A DNA stretch of 64,000 nt, from contig NZ_JALKCG010000003.1 of assembly GCF_023016525.1 (NCBI RefSeq), positions 1-64,000 on the forward strand, in the 5' to 3' direction. The notes under the pieces were generated by a model. That model saw only the letters and a list, made by a program, of their open reading frames with translations. It was not told the DNA's origin and did no database searches. The position numbers were made by a program, and so were the translations under genes. Shown here in pieces: positions 38,414 to 47,758 of the stretch. The first letter of the stretch is position 1. Each line of letters opens with the position of its first letter. The stretch comes from Ancylobacter koreensis. Its GTDB lineage: Bacteria > Pseudomonadota > Alphaproteobacteria > Rhizobiales > Xanthobacteraceae.

Positions 38414-38451
38414 CGGCACAGGCCGTCGGGACAGCGGGTGAGGGAACGCCG

Positions 38452-38829
38452 ATGGCGAGCGCGGACGCCCATCTGCCCTATCAGGTGCCGATCGACGGCT
38501 ATGGCCGCGGCGCGTTCCATTTCGCCGGCATGGCGTCGGACGGCTCGGTGCTGGCCCTGCCGAGCGGCATCCACGCCTGGGCGCCGCGCCTTCCTGCCGA
38601 GATCGACGCGGCGGCGCTGGCGCAGGTGTTCGCGCAGGCCGGCGCCATCGAACTGCTGCTGATCGGCACCGGCCCGGACCCTTGGCCGGTTCCGGAGGCG
38701 CTGCGCTGGCGCTTGCGCGACGCCGGCGTCGCGGTCGACGCCATGCCGACGCGCGCCGCCGCCTCGACCTACAACGTCCTGCTCGCCGAGGGCCGGCCCG
38801 TCGCCGCCGCGCTGCTGGCGCTGCCATGA
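38452..38829 (+). CDS. Mth938-like domain protein (DUF498, NDUFAF3-like)
   Basis: A 125-residue single-domain protein. DGYGRGAFHFAG, the LLIGTGPDPWPVPEALR segment and MPTRAAASTYNVLLAEGR follow the Mth938/DUF498 pattern. The human homologue NDUFAF3 is a complex I assembly factor, so a role with the nuo products encoded further right is possible but unproven. The gene is tightly linked to secF and to the next gene (10 bases), as in many alphaproteobacteria. Confidence 0.85.
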   Translation: MASADAHLPYQVPIDGYGRGAFHFAGMASDGSVLALPSGIHAWAPRLPAEIDAAALAQVFAQAGAIELLLIGTGPDPWPVPEALRWRLRDAGVAVDAMPTRAAASTYNVLLAEGRPVAAALLALP

Positions 38830-38839
38830 GAGAGCACGC

Positions 38840-39712
38840 ATGAGTGCCTCCAGACCCATGCCGGCGGTCGATTACTGCGCCGCCCTCGTCCGCGACCTCG
38901 ACCGCGACCGCTATGTCGCCGATCTGTTCGCCCCGGCGGCGCGGCGCGGCGCGCTGTTCGCGCTGCACGCCTTCAATATAGAGGTGTCGCGGGTGCGCGA
39001 GGCGATCACCAACCCGATGGCGGGCGAGGTGCGCCTGCAATGGTGGAGCGAGGCGCTGATCGGCAACGGGCGCGGCGATGTGCGCGCCAATCCGGTGGCC
39101 GGCGCTCTGCTCGATGCCATAGAGACGCACCGCCTGCCGCGCGAGACCTTTTTCGCGCTGCTCGATGCCCGCATCTTCGATCTCTACGACGACGCCATGC
39201 CGACGGTGAATGACCTCGAAGGCTATGCGGGGGAAACGTCCTCGGCGCTGATCCGGCTGGCGACGCTGATCCTGTCGGGCACCGCCGGCGCCGCCTCGGC
39301 GGAAGCCGCCGGCCATGCGGGCGTGGCCTATGCGGTGACGGGCATATTGCGCAGCTTTCCCATCCATGCCCGGCGCGGCCAGTGCTACGTGCCGCTCGAC
39401 GTGCTCGCGGCGCACGGTCTTACGCGCGAGGACGCGGTGTCGGGCCGCTCCAGCTCGGCGCTGGTGGCGGCGCTGGCCGATCTGCGGGCGCTGGCGCAGC
39501 GCCATTACGAAGCGGCGCTGGGCGCGCTTTCCGGCGTCGAGGCGTCGGAGCTGCCGGCCTTCCTGCCGCTGATGCTGGTTCCCGGCGATCTGGCGGCGCT
39601 GGAGCGGCCGCACGACCCGTTCGCGGCCGTGCCGGCCACCAGCGCGCTCAGCCGGCTGTGGCGGCTCTGGCGGGGCGCAGGGGCCCTCCGGCGCGCCGCG
39701 AGTGCCGGCTAG
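38840..39712 (+). CDS. Phytoene/squalene synthase-fold protein (NDUFAF6-like)
   Basis: A 290-residue protein of the trans-isoprenyl diphosphate synthase fold. RGALFALHAFNIEVSRVRE, VRLQWWSEAL and VNDLEGYAGETSSALIRLATLIL match the family, but the two DxxxD motifs needed to bind prenyl diphosphates are not evident (in their place are NIEVSRV and DLEGY). That fits the NDUFAF6 branch, a complex I assembly factor, rather than a carotenoid or hopanoid enzyme. It abuts the NDUFAF3-like gene and is convergent with kdsA (10 bases apart). Confidence 0.8.
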   Translation: MSASRPMPAVDYCAALVRDLDRDRYVADLFAPAARRGALFALHAFNIEVSRVREAITNPMAGEVRLQWWSEALIGNGRGDVRANPVAGALLDAIETHRLPRETFFALLDARIFDLYDDAMPTVNDLEGYAGETSSALIRLATLILSGTAGAASAEAAGHAGVAYAVTGILRSFPIHARRGQCYVPLDVLAAHGLTREDAVSGRSSSALVAALADLRALAQRHYEAALGALSGVEASELPAFLPLMLVPGDLAALERPHDPFAAVPATSALSRLWRLWRGAGALRRAASAG

Positions 39713-39722
39713 ATCGGCCCGA

Positions 39723-40571
39723 TCAGTTCGACGTGCCCTTGGCCACGCGGTCGAAGGCTTGAAGCCGGGCGACCAGATCCTCGAACTGGCTGAGCGGCAC
39801 CATGTTGGGGCCGTCCGAGGGCGCCTTGTCCGGGTCGGGATGGGTCTCGACGAAGACGCCGGCGATGCCCACCGCCACCGCCGCCCGCGCCAGCACCGGC
39901 ACGAATTCGCGCTGGCCGCCCGAGGACGTGCCCTGTCCGCCGGGCTGCTGCACGGAATGGGTGGCGTCGAAGATCACCGGCGCGCCGGTCGTCTCCGCCA
40001 TGATCGGCAGCGCCCGCATGTCGGTGACGAGCGTGTTGTAGCCGAAGGACACGCCGCGCTCGGTGACGAGCACGTTGGGATTGCCGCTCTCGGTGAGCTT
40101 GGCGACCACATTCTTCATGTCCCAAGGCGCGAGGAACTGGCCCTTCTTCACATTCACTGTCCGCCCCGTGGCGGCGGCGGCGATCAGAAGGTCGGTCTGC
40201 CGGCACAGGAAGGCGGGGATCTGAAGGATGTCGACCACCTCACCGACCGGGGCGCACTGGTCGTTCTCGTGCACGTCGGTGAGCACCGGCATGCCGTAGC
40301 GCTCGCGGATCTCGGCGAAGACGGGCAGGGCGGCGTCCAGCCCCATGCCGCGCGCGCCCTTGATCGAGGTGCGGTTGGCCTTGTCGAACGAGGTCTTGAA
40401 CACCACGCCGATGCCGCGCCGGGCGGCGATCTCCTTGATCGCGGCGGCACATTCGAGAGCGTGCTCGCGGCTTTCCATCTGGCACGGGCCGGCGATCAGC
40501 GCCAGCGGCAGGTCATTGCCGAAGCGCACATCGCCGACGGACACAACGGGGTTGGCGCGCTCGCCGCTCAT
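39723..40571 (-). CDS. kdsA: 3-deoxy-8-phosphooctulonate synthase
   Basis: A 282-residue Kdo-8-phosphate synthase that condenses phosphoenolpyruvate with arabinose-5-phosphate for the LPS core. It has [41 protein letters not shown] and [14 protein letters not shown] in order. The Cys in GPCQ is the metal-ligand position of class II (metal-dependent) enzymes, and the segment [13 protein letters not shown] contains the acidic ligands. It lies 32 bases downstream of kdsD, its functional partner. Confidence 0.95.
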   Translation of the reverse strand: MSGERANPVVSVGDVRFGNDLPLALIAGPCQMESREHALECAAAIKEIAARRGIGVVFKTSFDKANRTSIKGARGMGLDAALPVFAEIRERYGMPVLTDVHENDQCAPVGEVVDILQIPAFLCRQTDLLIAAAATGRTVNVKKGQFLAPWDMKNVVAKLTESGNPNVLVTERGVSFGYNTLVTDMRALPIMAETTGAPVIFDATHSVQQPGGQGTSSGGQREFVPVLARAAVAVGIAGVFVETHPDPDKAPSDGPNMVPLSQFEDLVARLQAFDRVAKGTSN

Positions 40572-40603
40572 GGGGTGGTTCCTCGGGGAAGGGCGGCGCG
40601 GCG

Positions 40604-41626
40604 TCAGAGGACGCCGGCGCGCAGGATGTCGTGAATGTGCAGGATGCCGACCGGCGCGTCCTCGGCCACCGCGAAGACCACGGTGACGGGACGCCGGTTC
40701 ATCAGCCCCAGCGCGGCACTGGCGAGGTCCGCCGGGCGCACCACCAGCGGGGCGTGCGTCATGACGTCCTCGACCGGCAGGGCCAGCAGCTCGCCGCCCA
40801 TGTGCCGGCGCAGGTCGCCGTCGGTGACGATGCCGGCGAGCCGGCCCGCGCCGTCGACGACGCCGCAGCAGCCGAAGCGCTTGCCGGTGATCTCGATGAG
40901 CACGTCGCTCATCGGCGTGCCGACGCGCACCAGCGGCATCTCGGGGCCCTGATGCATGAGGTCGGCGACCTTGAGCAGCCGCGCGCCAAGCTTGCCGCCG
41001 GGGTGGAAGACGCGGAAATCGGAGGCCGAGAAGCCGCGCCGTTCCAGCAGCGCCACCGCCAGCGCATCGCCGATGGCGAGCTGCATGAGAGTGGAGGTGG
41101 TCGGCGCCAGCCCGTTGGGGCAGGCTTCCTCGACGCGCGGCAGGACGAGCGCGATGTCGGCGGCGCGGCCGAGCGTGCTGTCGGCGTTGGAAGTGATGGC
41201 CAGCAGCGGCACGGCGAAGCGGCGCGCATAATGCACCACGTCGCCGAGCTCGGCGGTCTCGCCCGACCAGGAGATGGCGAGCAGCACGTCGTCCGGCGTC
41301 ACCATGCCGAGGTCGCCATGGCTGGCCTCCGCCGCGTGCAGGAACAGGGCAGGGGTGCCGGTGGAGGCGAGCGTCGCGGCGAGCTTGCGGCCGATATGCC
41401 CGCTCTTGCCCATGCCGGTGACGATGACGCGCCCGCGCGCCTCCTCGACGAGCCGGGTCGCGCGCTCGATGGCCTCGCCCAATTCGCCCTCGACCGACGC
41501 GCTGAGGGCGGCGAGACCCTTAGCCCCGACGGCGAGGGTACGCCGCACGCTCTCGCGCAGCGCGTCGTCCCGACCGGGCGTCTCGGCGACGGAAATATTC
41601 TGCGACTGGGCCACGCCCACAGCCAT
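40604..41626 (-). CDS. kdsD: Arabinose-5-phosphate isomerase (KdsD/KpsF)
   Basis: A 340-residue enzyme making arabinose-5-phosphate, the substrate of KdsA. A SIS sugar-isomerase domain (about 40-190: [45 protein letters not shown]) is followed by two CBS domains (about 220-340: VSDV-type [24 protein letters not shown]). A GTG at 41620 has a better ribosome-binding-site distance than the ATG at 41626, so the true start may be two codons later. It is operonic with kdsA. Confidence 0.94.
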   Translation of the reverse strand: MAVGVAQSQNISVAETPGRDDALRESVRRTLAVGAKGLAALSASVEGELGEAIERATRLVEEARGRVIVTGMGKSGHIGRKLAATLASTGTPALFLHAAEASHGDLGMVTPDDVLLAISWSGETAELGDVVHYARRFAVPLLAITSNADSTLGRAADIALVLPRVEEACPNGLAPTTSTLMQLAIGDALAVALLERRGFSASDFRVFHPGGKLGARLLKVADLMHQGPEMPLVRVGTPMSDVLIEITGKRFGCCGVVDGAGRLAGIVTDGDLRRHMGGELLALPVEDVMTHAPLVVRPADLASAALGLMNRRPVTVVFAVAEDAPVGILHIHDILRAGVL

Positions 41627-41815
41627 TCTCCCTTGCTTGCGGCGCCCCGCCGGCGCGAACGCCCCGGTGCGCCCTTCAGGGCCACGCCCGGCGGTCAATA
41701 AGCGCCAATCGTCCGCGATGCAATGGAGGCCCGCGCGGCAAGGGCGCGTGGAACCATGGAGTACCCGTTCTCGTTGTCGCGGTCGGAGTGCGCGGGCACT
41801 TGTGGGGATGGCAGA

Positions 41816-42925
41816 ATGGACATGTGGCGCGGCGTGACTCAGGCGGGGGGCGAGGCCGCACATATGCAGAGGCCGGAGAGCCGGAACGACAGGCTTTGGC
41901 GGCGCGTCACCCAGGTGGCGATGATCGCGGCTTCGGTCGTGATTCTTTCCGGCGCGCTCGTGGTGGCGCGCGCCGTGCTCATTCCCATTGTGGCCGCCGT
42001 CATCATGGGCAGCGTCATCGGGCCGGCCATAGAGGGCATGTCCAAGCGCGGCATTCCGACCGTGCTGGGCGCGACGTTGATCATCGCGGCGATTGTCGGC
42101 CTGCTCTACGGGACCGCCATGGCGCTCGCCGGGCCGCTCGCCGACTGGATCGCACGCGGACCCGAGATCGGCGGCATCCTGCAGGAGCGATTCGCCGCGC
42201 TGAAGCCGAGCCTCCAGACCCTCGCCTCGGTCATCGGCTCCATCCAGTCGATCGGTCGCGTGGCCGAACCGCCCATGGTGGTGGAGATCGCCAACTCGCA
42301 GATGCTGGAGAGCATGGTGACCGTGATCACGCCGGTGATCGGCGAGTTCATCCTTTTCCTCGGCTCGCTGCTTTTCTTCCTCGCGGGGCGTGTGCAGATC
42401 AAGCGCCGGGTGGTGAAGGTGATGACGCCGCGGACCACGCGGCTCGCGACGTTGCGTGTGTTCCGCGAGATCGAGGATCGGCTGGGCGCCTACCTCGTCA
42501 CTGCGACCTTCATCAATATCGGGCTGGGCATCGCTACCGGGGTGATGACCTGGGCGGTCGGACTACCCAATCCGCTGCTCTGGGCCGTGCTCGCCTGCGT
42601 GCTGAACTACGTTCCCTATGTCGGCCCGGCGGTGATGACCCTGATTCTCACCCTCGCCGGCGTGGTCACCTTCCCCGGCATCTTCCAGGCATTGCTGCCG
42701 GCAGCGTCCTTCCTCGTCATCACCAGCATCGAGGGGCAGCTGCTGACGCCGCTCATCGTCGGCCGGCGCGTCTCGCTGAACCCGTTCGCCGTGTTTCTTT
42801 CCATGGCGCTGTGGACATGGCTGTGGGGACCGGCAGGCACGTTCCTTTCGGTTCCGCTGCTCATTGCGGCGATGGCGCTTGTGGATGGCGTGCTCGCCAA
42901 ACAGCGTCCGCAGCTCCCCGGTTGA
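41816..42925 (+). CDS. AI-2E family transporter
   Basis: A 369-residue integral membrane protein of the AI-2E (PerM/YdiK/TqsA) family. About eight hydrophobic segments are arranged in the usual pattern: two at the N-terminus (VVILSGALVVARAVLIPIVAAVI), a long soluble stretch, then VTVITPVIGEFILFLGSLLFFL and the C-terminal group with GLPNPLLWAVLACVLNYVPYVGP, the family signature. Substrates vary (ions, AI-2, small organics) and are not readable here. GGGGA seven bases before 41816 supports this start; MQRPESRND at 41864 is a possible later one. Confidence 0.85.
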   Translation: MDMWRGVTQAGGEAAHMQRPESRNDRLWRRVTQVAMIAASVVILSGALVVARAVLIPIVAAVIMGSVIGPAIEGMSKRGIPTVLGATLIIAAIVGLLYGTAMALAGPLADWIARGPEIGGILQERFAALKPSLQTLASVIGSIQSIGRVAEPPMVVEIANSQMLESMVTVITPVIGEFILFLGSLLFFLAGRVQIKRRVVKVMTPRTTRLATLRVFREIEDRLGAYLVTATFINIGLGIATGVMTWAVGLPNPLLWAVLACVLNYVPYVGPAVMTLILTLAGVVTFPGIFQALLPAASFLVITSIEGQLLTPLIVGRRVSLNPFAVFLSMALWTWLWGPAGTFLSVPLLIAAMALVDGVLAKQRPQLPG

Positions 42926-42955
42926 CACTTATCGTGGGAAGCCAGTCCACCCCGC

Positions 42956-42983
42956 TTGACACCCGGCGGGGGCTGCCTTAACA
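42956..42983 (+). promoter_or_regulatory. Probable promoter of tRNA-Asp
   Basis: TTGACA (42956-42961) is followed 16 bases later by TTAACA (42978-42983), 40 bases before the tRNA. A CGGCGGG/CCCGCCG inverted repeat (42965-42990) overlaps it and could form the 3' hairpin of the upstream permease message. Confidence 0.5.
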
Positions 42984-43022
42984 CCCGCCGCACTCGACGC
43001 GCGGCCCACACGGCCCGTCGTT

Positions 43023-43099
<77 letters not shown>

Positions 43100-43431
43100 T
43101 TCAATTTCATGTCATCGTTGATGTTCTGGAACGGCCGGCCCGGTAGCGGGGGGATCGCTTGCGTGCGGGTCGCCTTGCGCGCTGTCTCCTCGCCGGATCG
43201 AGCATTGGCACGCCTTTGCGGCATGCCTGCCGAGTGCCGGGCCGGATCGCTGCGCCGCTCTGCCCGCGGGTGCGGATGCCGGTGGGCGGTCCGTGCACTA
43301 TCGGACGTTCCGGCGGATCGGATGGTGTTAACCTATGCGTCACTCGCCGGAGCGCCGTGACGCCCGGATCTGAACCGGAGCAGCTTCCCCGGTGATGCCG
43401 GTTTCCGGATCGGCAGTACGGAGGCTTTACA
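43100..43431. other. Intergenic region between tRNA-Asp and the small gene
   Basis: About 330 bases with no convincing coding frame on either strand. A lone TTAACC half-site lies near 43327-43332 and may belong to the promoter of the small gene at 43432. No hairpin with a U-tract is visible. Confidence 0.45.
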
Positions 43432-43641
43432 ATGACGACGAACAGCGAAGATCGTGCCCGCGCCGTCTGTGCCGTCGACGCCAAGCTTGCCTCCGTGCCC
43501 ACCCAGCTGATTCCCGCTCTCGTCGAACGGCTCTGGCCGGTAGCGGCGCTTGAGATCAACGGCGGGCTGGTCGATCCCGACCTGCCTCGCCCGCCGGACC
43601 TCGTCGAGAGAATCTCGGAATACCGTCTGCTCAAGCGTTGA
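43432..43641 (+). CDS. Small hypothetical protein (69 aa)
   Basis: A 69-residue soluble protein with a strong GGAGG site seven bases before the ATG. It has a helical N-terminal half (VDAKLASVPTQLIPALVERLWPVAALEING) and a C-terminal DLVERISEYRLLKR after a proline-rich turn. No domain is recognised. Ribosome-binding site, codon use and separation from neighbours all favour a real gene. It is convergent with the Na/Pi transporter. Confidence 0.65.
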   Translation: MTTNSEDRARAVCAVDAKLASVPTQLIPALVERLWPVAALEINGGLVDPDLPRPPDLVERISEYRLLKR

Positions 43642-43711
43642 GTTCGTCGCAAGTCGCTACCCGGCCCGACCGCTGCGCGCACCGGCACCCGCGCGCGGGC
43701 TCGCGGGTTGA

Positions 43712-45373
43712 CTAGCGCCCCGCGCCGGCGACGCGGCTCGTGAGCAGGGCGCCGCTGCGCTCCAGCACCGGATAGGCGGCAGCGGCGACGATGTGGCTGT
43801 TGATCTGCTTCATGTCGCGCAGAAGATCGAGATAGAGGGCGTTCGCCTGCATGGCGAGCTGCGGCCCGGCCCGCAGGCGCGTCACATTGAGCCGCGTCGC
43901 CCGCGCCTCGGCATCGCGGAAGGCGACCTTCTCGTCGGCCAGCAGGCGGGCGGCGCGCGGATCCTCGGTCATGAAGAGCGAAGCGGCAGTGCGCAGATTG
44001 CCGATCAGCCGGTCCATCAGCGCGATAAGCTCGTCCTCCTGCTCGCGCGGGATCGAAAGGCCGCGCTTGGCGCGTTTCGAGGCGTGCGGCAGCAATTGCC
44101 GGTCGATGATGTCGCCGGCCTGCTCGATGTTCATCGCAAAGGCGAGGATCTCCTCCATGCGGCGCAGGTCGTGCGGGCCGAGCTCCTCCGTGTCGATGGA
44201 GGTGAGGTAGGCGCGGATGGCGAGGTTGAGCCGGTCGAGCACATCGTCGCCGCGCCGGGTTTCGGCGATGAGCCGGCGGTCGCCGCTGCGCAGCCCGTCG
44301 CGCGCACCCGCCAGCATCGCCTCCAGCGCGTCGGCGAGTCGCAGCGTCTCGCGCGCTGCCCCGCCGAGCGCGACGATGGGCGTCTCCTTCGCCGCCGGAT
44401 CGAGGTAGAGCGGGCGGGACGGGTCGGCCGGCGCCTTCTGGTCCGGCAGCAGCCGGCACAGAAGCCGGGCGAGGGGGCCAAGCAGGGGAAAGAACAGCAC
44501 GGCCGTGCTGAGGTTGAACAGCGTGTGGAAATAGGCGACCGCGAGCGCGTCGTCCGGCTGCAGCGTCACCATGAAGCGCCCGATGGGGCCGAGGGCGGCG
44601 AGCGCGACGGCGATGCCGGCGAGCCGCGTCAGCAGATTGCCGAGCGGCACGCGCCGCGCGGTCGGGTCGCCCGCCGTCGCGCCCTCCAGCAGCGGGTTGA
44701 TGGCGGTGCCGAGATTGGCGCCGAGCACCAGCGCGAAGGCGGCGTTGGGCGGCACCACGCCGTTCGCCGCCATCGACATGACCAGCAGGACCACCGCGAC
44801 GCTGGAATGCGCCGCCCAGGTCAGCCCCGCGCCGATCAGCACGGCGAGCAGCGGCAGGGTGACGATGCTGCCCATGAGCAGGCGCAGGCTCGGCGCGTCG
44901 TCATAGTCGTGCATCAGGTCGATGAGTTGGTGGAGCGCCAGCAGCATCAGGCCGAGGCCGATCAGCACCCGGCCGAGATCGTGGGTCTGGGTGGAGGAAT
45001 CGCGGCGGAACATCAGCACGCCGACGAGGATGAGCGCGGGGGAGAGCGCGGCGATGTCGAGCGAGAGCACCTGCACGATCAGCGTCGAGCCGACATTCGC
45101 CCCCAGCATGGCCGACAGCGCCGGCACCAGCGCCACAAGGCCGCCGGCGGCGAAGCCCGTCACCATCAGCCCGGTCGCCGTGCTGCTCTGGAGAAGGGTG
45201 GTGACGCCGAGCCCGGCGAGGAAGGCGCGGCCGCGATTGGCCATGGCATGGCCGAGAATGGTCTTCAGCCGGGGGCCGAAGGCGCGCTGCACCCCGGTCT
45301 GCACCATGTGGGTGCCCCACAGCAGCAGGGCGATGAAGCCGGCGAGGTCGACGAGCGTGGCTGGAAAGATCAT
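43712..45373 (-). CDS. Na/Pi-cotransporter family protein with PhoU-like tail
   Basis: A 553-residue membrane protein. Two inverted-repeat Na/Pi modules are visible: GVTTLLQSSTATGLMVTGFAAGGL with ANVGSTLI, and AHSSVAVVLLVMSMAANGVVPP with GANLGTAINPLL; the QSS motif binds Na and phosphate in PF02690 proteins. From about residue 340 a soluble helical PhoU-like domain follows (ETLRLADALEAMLAGARDG). The start at 45373 (MIFPATLVDLAG) has GGAG eleven bases upstream; the frame is open to 45439. It is probably a phosphate transporter, physiological direction unknown. Confidence 0.88.
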   Translation of the reverse strand: MIFPATLVDLAGFIALLLWGTHMVQTGVQRAFGPRLKTILGHAMANRGRAFLAGLGVTTLLQSSTATGLMVTGFAAGGLVALVPALSAMLGANVGSTLIVQVLSLDIAALSPALILVGVLMFRRDSSTQTHDLGRVLIGLGLMLLALHQLIDLMHDYDDAPSLRLLMGSIVTLPLLAVLIGAGLTWAAHSSVAVVLLVMSMAANGVVPPNAAFALVLGANLGTAINPLLEGATAGDPTARRVPLGNLLTRLAGIAVALAALGPIGRFMVTLQPDDALAVAYFHTLFNLSTAVLFFPLLGPLARLLCRLLPDQKAPADPSRPLYLDPAAKETPIVALGGAARETLRLADALEAMLAGARDGLRSGDRRLIAETRRGDDVLDRLNLAIRAYLTSIDTEELGPHDLRRMEEILAFAMNIEQAGDIIDRQLLPHASKRAKRGLSIPREQEDELIALMDRLIGNLRTAASLFMTEDPRAARLLADEKVAFRDAEARATRLNVTRLRAGPQLAMQANALYLDLLRDMKQINSHIVAAAAYPVLERSGALLTSRVAGAGR

Positions 45374-45551
45374 GCGCGGCACACTCCGGAAAGCGGCGTC
45401 GCCCCACGGCGCCCAATGCGGTGGACAGGCCAGTTTCATGCCGGCGACCGGCTTTGTCGATCATGCCGCAGGGTCAGACGGCAGTTCCGCCCGCAAAGAC
45501 AATCGAACCGGGCGGCGCCTGGATCGTTGTCCCTCAGACAAGGAGGCACCG

Positions 45552-45833
45552 ATGCTGCACCATTCCGCCATGCCGCCGGATGACCTGCCCGAACGCCGGA
45601 GCGTTCGCTTCCACTTTCGCGGCGACAAAGACCTCGTCGACTGCCTGGTGAGCTGGGACGCGCTCGACCGGCTGGAGAATCATCCCGCCGCCACCCGAGC
45701 GGAACGCCTGGCCCGCTTCGAGCAGCATCGCGCGCGCATCGAGGCGGCGGCTCTGCGCAAGCTGGACGCCGGGAGCGGCCAGGGCGAGCTGACATTGGCC
45801 ACTGAGGATGTGATGTCCGAAACGGGACGCTGA
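45552..45833 (+). CDS. DUF1488 family protein
   Basis: A 93-residue protein with SVRFHFRGDKDLVDCLVSWDALDRL near the N-terminus and a helical RLARFEQHRARIEAAALRKLDAG, the short DUF1488 layout (a VxF...V.C.IS.EAL core). The AAGGAGG ribosome-binding site is strong. DUF1488 has no known function. It is divergent from the Na/Pi gene (starts 179 bases apart). Confidence 0.75.
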   Translation: MLHHSAMPPDDLPERRSVRFHFRGDKDLVDCLVSWDALDRLENHPAATRAERLARFEQHRARIEAAALRKLDAGSGQGELTLATEDVMSETGR

Positions 45834-46184
45834 CGTCCCGGTCGCGGACATGTCATGCGCGGGGCGTAGGCAGTAGGCCGATCCTGTCGGCGGCCGGCCG
45901 TTTCACGGGATGCGCATGGCTGCCGCGCTCTGGCGTGCGCTGCCAGAAAATAGGCGCTAAGCCACGCTGATTGCCTCTATTTTGGAACCCGGCGCGCCAT
46001 CCTGCATCGGGGAAGGCAGCTCTCGCCGCCAAGCTGTGAATTCTGTATGCCAGTCCTGCGCGATTGGCTCCGCATGCCCTTGCCTCGGTCATGGTGGTGA
46101 GATAAGCCTGCCGCGTGCTTTGAATATTTCGCAACTGCGATGGGCACGATCGATGACGTATGCTGGCACGGGAGGATCCCATCC
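45834..46184. other. Leader region of the nuo operon
   Basis: About 350 bases without a gene; the promoter of the long nuo operon should lie here. Part of it (45940-46120) is less GC-rich than the surroundings. I could not identify a convincing -35/-10 pair or a known operator. Confidence 0.45.
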
Positions 46185-46550
46185 ATGAGCAGCCTGCTGC
46201 AGGATTACCTGCCCGTCGTCATCTTCATCGGCGTCTCGGCGGTCATCGGTCTGGCGCTTCTGGTGGCGCCGTTCCTGGTCGCCTACAGCCGGCCCGATCC
46301 GGAGAAGATGTCGGCCTATGAATGTGGCTTCAATGCGTTCGACGACGCGCGCATGAAGTTCGACGTCCGGTTCTATCTGGTCTCCATCCTCTTCATCATC
46401 TTCGACCTCGAAGTCGCGTTCCTGTTTCCGTGGGCAATTACCTTCCGCGAGCTGGGCGGCTTCGGCTTCTGGTCGATGATGGTGTTCCTCGGCGTGCTGA
46501 CCGTCGGTTTCGTTTACGAGTGGAAGAAGGGGGCGCTCGAATGGGATTGA
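46185..46550 (+). CDS. nuoA: NADH-quinone oxidoreductase subunit A
   Basis: A 121-residue membrane subunit of complex I with three helices. The conserved loop [26 protein letters not shown] and [12 protein letters not shown] identify it. GGAGG lies nine bases before the ATG. It heads the nuo operon and overlaps nuoB by ten bases. Confidence 0.97.
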   Translation: MSSLLQDYLPVVIFIGVSAVIGLALLVAPFLVAYSRPDPEKMSAYECGFNAFDDARMKFDVRFYLVSILFIIFDLEVAFLFPWAITFRELGGFGFWSMMVFLGVLTVGFVYEWKKGALEWD

Positions 46551-47119
46551 GCGCGAATAGCCCCCTCGTCGCCCCGGCGGCGAAGGGCATCATCGACCCG
46601 AATACCGGCAGGCCGGTCGGCGCCACCGATCCGTTCTTCGTCGAGATCAACGCCGAGCTGGCCGACAAGGGCTTCCTCGTCACCGCCACGGACGAACTCA
46701 TCAACTGGGCGCGCACCGGCTCGCTGATGTGGATGACCTTCGGCCTCGCCTGCTGCGCGGTCGAGATGATGCAGACCTCGATGCCGCGCTACGACGTGGA
46801 GCGCTTCGGTTTCGCGCCGCGCGCCTCGCCGCGCCAGTCCGACGTAATGATCGTCGCCGGCACGCTGACCAACAAGATGGCCCCGGCGCTGCGCAAGGTC
46901 TACGACCAGATGCCGGAGCCGCGCTACGTCATCTCGATGGGCAGCTGCGCCAATGGCGGCGGCTACTATCACTACTCCTATTCCGTGGTGCGCGGCTGCG
47001 ACCGCATCGTGCCGGTGGACATCTATATCCCCGGCTGCCCGCCCACGGCGGAAGCCCTGCTGTACGGCGTGCTGCTGCTGCAGAAGAAGATCCGCCGCAC
47101 CGGAACGATCGAGCGCTGA
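46541..47119 (+). CDS. nuoB: NADH-quinone oxidoreductase subunit B
   Basis: A 192-residue peripheral subunit that carries cluster N2, the last Fe-S centre before quinone. Cysteines occur in the adjacent pair of LACCAVEMM, in [14 protein letters not shown] and in [11 protein letters not shown], as required. The start overlaps the nuoA end by ten bases. Confidence 0.97.
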   Translation: MGLSANSPLVAPAAKGIIDPNTGRPVGATDPFFVEINAELADKGFLVTATDELINWARTGSLMWMTFGLACCAVEMMQTSMPRYDVERFGFAPRASPRQSDVMIVAGTLTNKMAPALRKVYDQMPEPRYVISMGSCANGGGYYHYSYSVVRGCDRIVPVDIYIPGCPPTAEALLYGVLLLQKKIRRTGTIER

Positions 47120-47133
47120 GGGTTCGAGGCGAT

Positions 47134-47748
47134 ATGGACGAGACGCTGAAAGAGCTGGGCGCGCATGTGCAGGAAGCCCTTCCCGACGCGATCGGGGAGG
47201 TCGTCGTCGCGCATGGCGAGCTGACGCTGGTCGCCGACGCGGCGCAGGTGATCCGTGTGCTCACCTTCCTGCGCGACGACCCGTCCAGCCGCTTCGTCAG
47301 CTTCATCGACGTGTGCGGCGTGGACTACCCCAAGCGCGAGAAGCGCTTCGACGTGGTCTACCACCTGATGTCGCCCACCCTGAACGCCCGCGTGCGCATC
47401 AAGGTGGCCACCGACGAGACGACGCCGGTCGCCTCTGCCACGCCGGTGTTTCCGGGTGCCTTCTGGTTCGAGCGCGAGGCGTTCGACATGTACGGCATCC
47501 TGTTCTCGGGCCATCCCGAGCTGCGCCGCATCCTCACCGACTACGGTTTCGACGGCTATCCCTTGCGCAAGGACTTCCCGACCACCGGCTTCGTCGAGGT
47601 GCGCTACGACGACGAGCGCAAGCGCGTGGTCTACGAGCCGGTGAAGCTCGCCCAGGAGTTCCGCAACTTCGACTTCCTGTCGCCGTGGGAGGGGCCGGAA
47701 TACGTGCTCCCGGGCGACGAGAAGGCAACCGGCCCGAAGGCGGGCTGA
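47134..47748 (+). CDS. nuoC: NADH-quinone oxidoreductase subunit C
   Basis: A 204-residue 30-kDa-type connecting subunit. [26 protein letters not shown] and the signature [27 protein letters not shown] are present. NuoC and NuoD are separate genes here, unlike the fused form in enterobacteria. Confidence 0.97.
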   Translation: MDETLKELGAHVQEALPDAIGEVVVAHGELTLVADAAQVIRVLTFLRDDPSSRFVSFIDVCGVDYPKREKRFDVVYHLMSPTLNARVRIKVATDETTPVASATPVFPGAFWFEREAFDMYGILFSGHPELRRILTDYGFDGYPLRKDFPTTGFVEVRYDDERKRVVYEPVKLAQEFRNFDFLSPWEGPEYVLPGDEKATGPKAG

Positions 47749-47758
47749 GGGACGAGCG

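Noticed and set aside
35387-39613. A 1408-codon open frame antisense to yajC, secD, secF and the following genes
   Set aside because: It is a high-GC mirror artefact: the product is an R, H, D and G-rich mix without any domain, and the opposite strand carries clear, motif-complete genes.
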